DNA of 5,904 nucleotides from an uncultured Gemmatimonadota bacterium. GTDB taxonomy: Bacteria; Gemmatimonadota; Gemmatimonadetes; Gemmatimonadales; Gemmatimonadaceae. Every line of letters begins with the position of its first letter. The stretch's first letter is position 1. Both the position numbers and the translations under genes were made by a program. Positions 5,719 through 5,904 of the stretch are shown piece after piece. The DNA lies in assembly GCA_946479015.1 (NCBI GenBank), contig CAMLEQ010000254.1, positions 1 to 5,904 of the forward strand, written 5' to 3'. Below the pieces are notes generated by a model, which was not told the origin of the DNA, ran no database searches, and saw only the letters and a list, made by a program, of their open reading frames with translations.

Positions 5719-5904
5719 GGACCTGGTGGCTAGACCACCGTGAAACGCGTGTGGCGCGTGGGGAACTGACGGAGAGAGGGCGCAGGTACGGCGCGTGTAG
5801 GCTCGGCGGTAGGGGAACTCTCTCTACATCCCGCCCTACACGCGCTCTACCTCGCTCCTCTTCCCGTCAGTCTCCCACACGCCACACGCGTTTCATGGTG
5901 GTCC
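5719..5904. repeat. Palindromic intergenic element, copy B (cut by window end)
   Basis: The sequence aligns with copy A (3669-3854) over 186 positions with no gap and about 35 differences, roughly 81% identity. It lacks only the last 13 bp, which lie beyond the window. The left arm (5719-5800) and right arm (from 5836) again form a long imperfect stem. The central motif ACTCTCTCTACATCCCG (5817-5833) and the GTAG-N11-CTAC mini-stem are conserved and in the same orientation as in copy A. It starts 12 bp after the YCII stop codon, again a 3'-end position. What lies to its right is unknown. Confidence 0.9.

Overview
The window is very GC-rich and its genes show the GC3-heavy codon use of a high-GC bacterium. 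Arrays of 7-bp GGGnnnn units, predicted leaderless starts and the gene families present recall soil lineages such as Gemmatimonadota. That placement is an impression from memory, not something the sequence proves. No tRNA, rRNA, CRISPR array or transposase gene is visible.

Layout, left to right. (1) A poly-G stretch and a C-rich 7-bp array lie at 1-107. (2) glgE is on the minus strand (130-2136) and encodes the maltosyltransferase that builds alpha-1,4-glucan from maltose-1-phosphate. (3) A 284-bp gap between divergent genes holds two facing 7-bp-period arrays around a small hairpin. (4) A two-gene plus-strand thiol-redox operon follows: a DsbD/CcdA-type membrane electron carrier (2421-3149) overlapping by 4 bp an exported TlpA-like thioredoxin (3146-3646). 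(5) A 199-bp near-perfect palindrome (3669-3867) fills the gap between convergent genes. (6) A minus-strand pair encodes an AraC-type regulator (4335-5207) and a small VOC/glyoxalase-fold protein (3897-4277). (7) Divergent from the regulator is a YCII/DGPF-domain protein (5314-5706). (8) A second copy of the palindrome starts 12 bp after that gene and runs off the window end.

How the genes work together. The membrane carrier would move electrons from cytoplasmic thioredoxin across the membrane, and the TlpA-like protein would receive them outside. The AraC, VOC and YCII genes look like one small regulatory neighbourhood around a divergent promoter. Their substrate cannot be read from the sequence. 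glgE appears functionally separate.

The most unusual content is intergenic. The two palindrome copies are collinear and about 81% identical. Each sits just past gene 3' ends, and their arms appear swapped relative to a conserved central loop. The glgE-dsbD gap (2231-2374) and possibly the left edge share a simpler version of the layout: G-rich flank, a CCATGGAACG-type motif, a hairpin and a C-rich flank. I propose one ERIC-like family of intergenic palindromic elements. I cannot match it to a described family.
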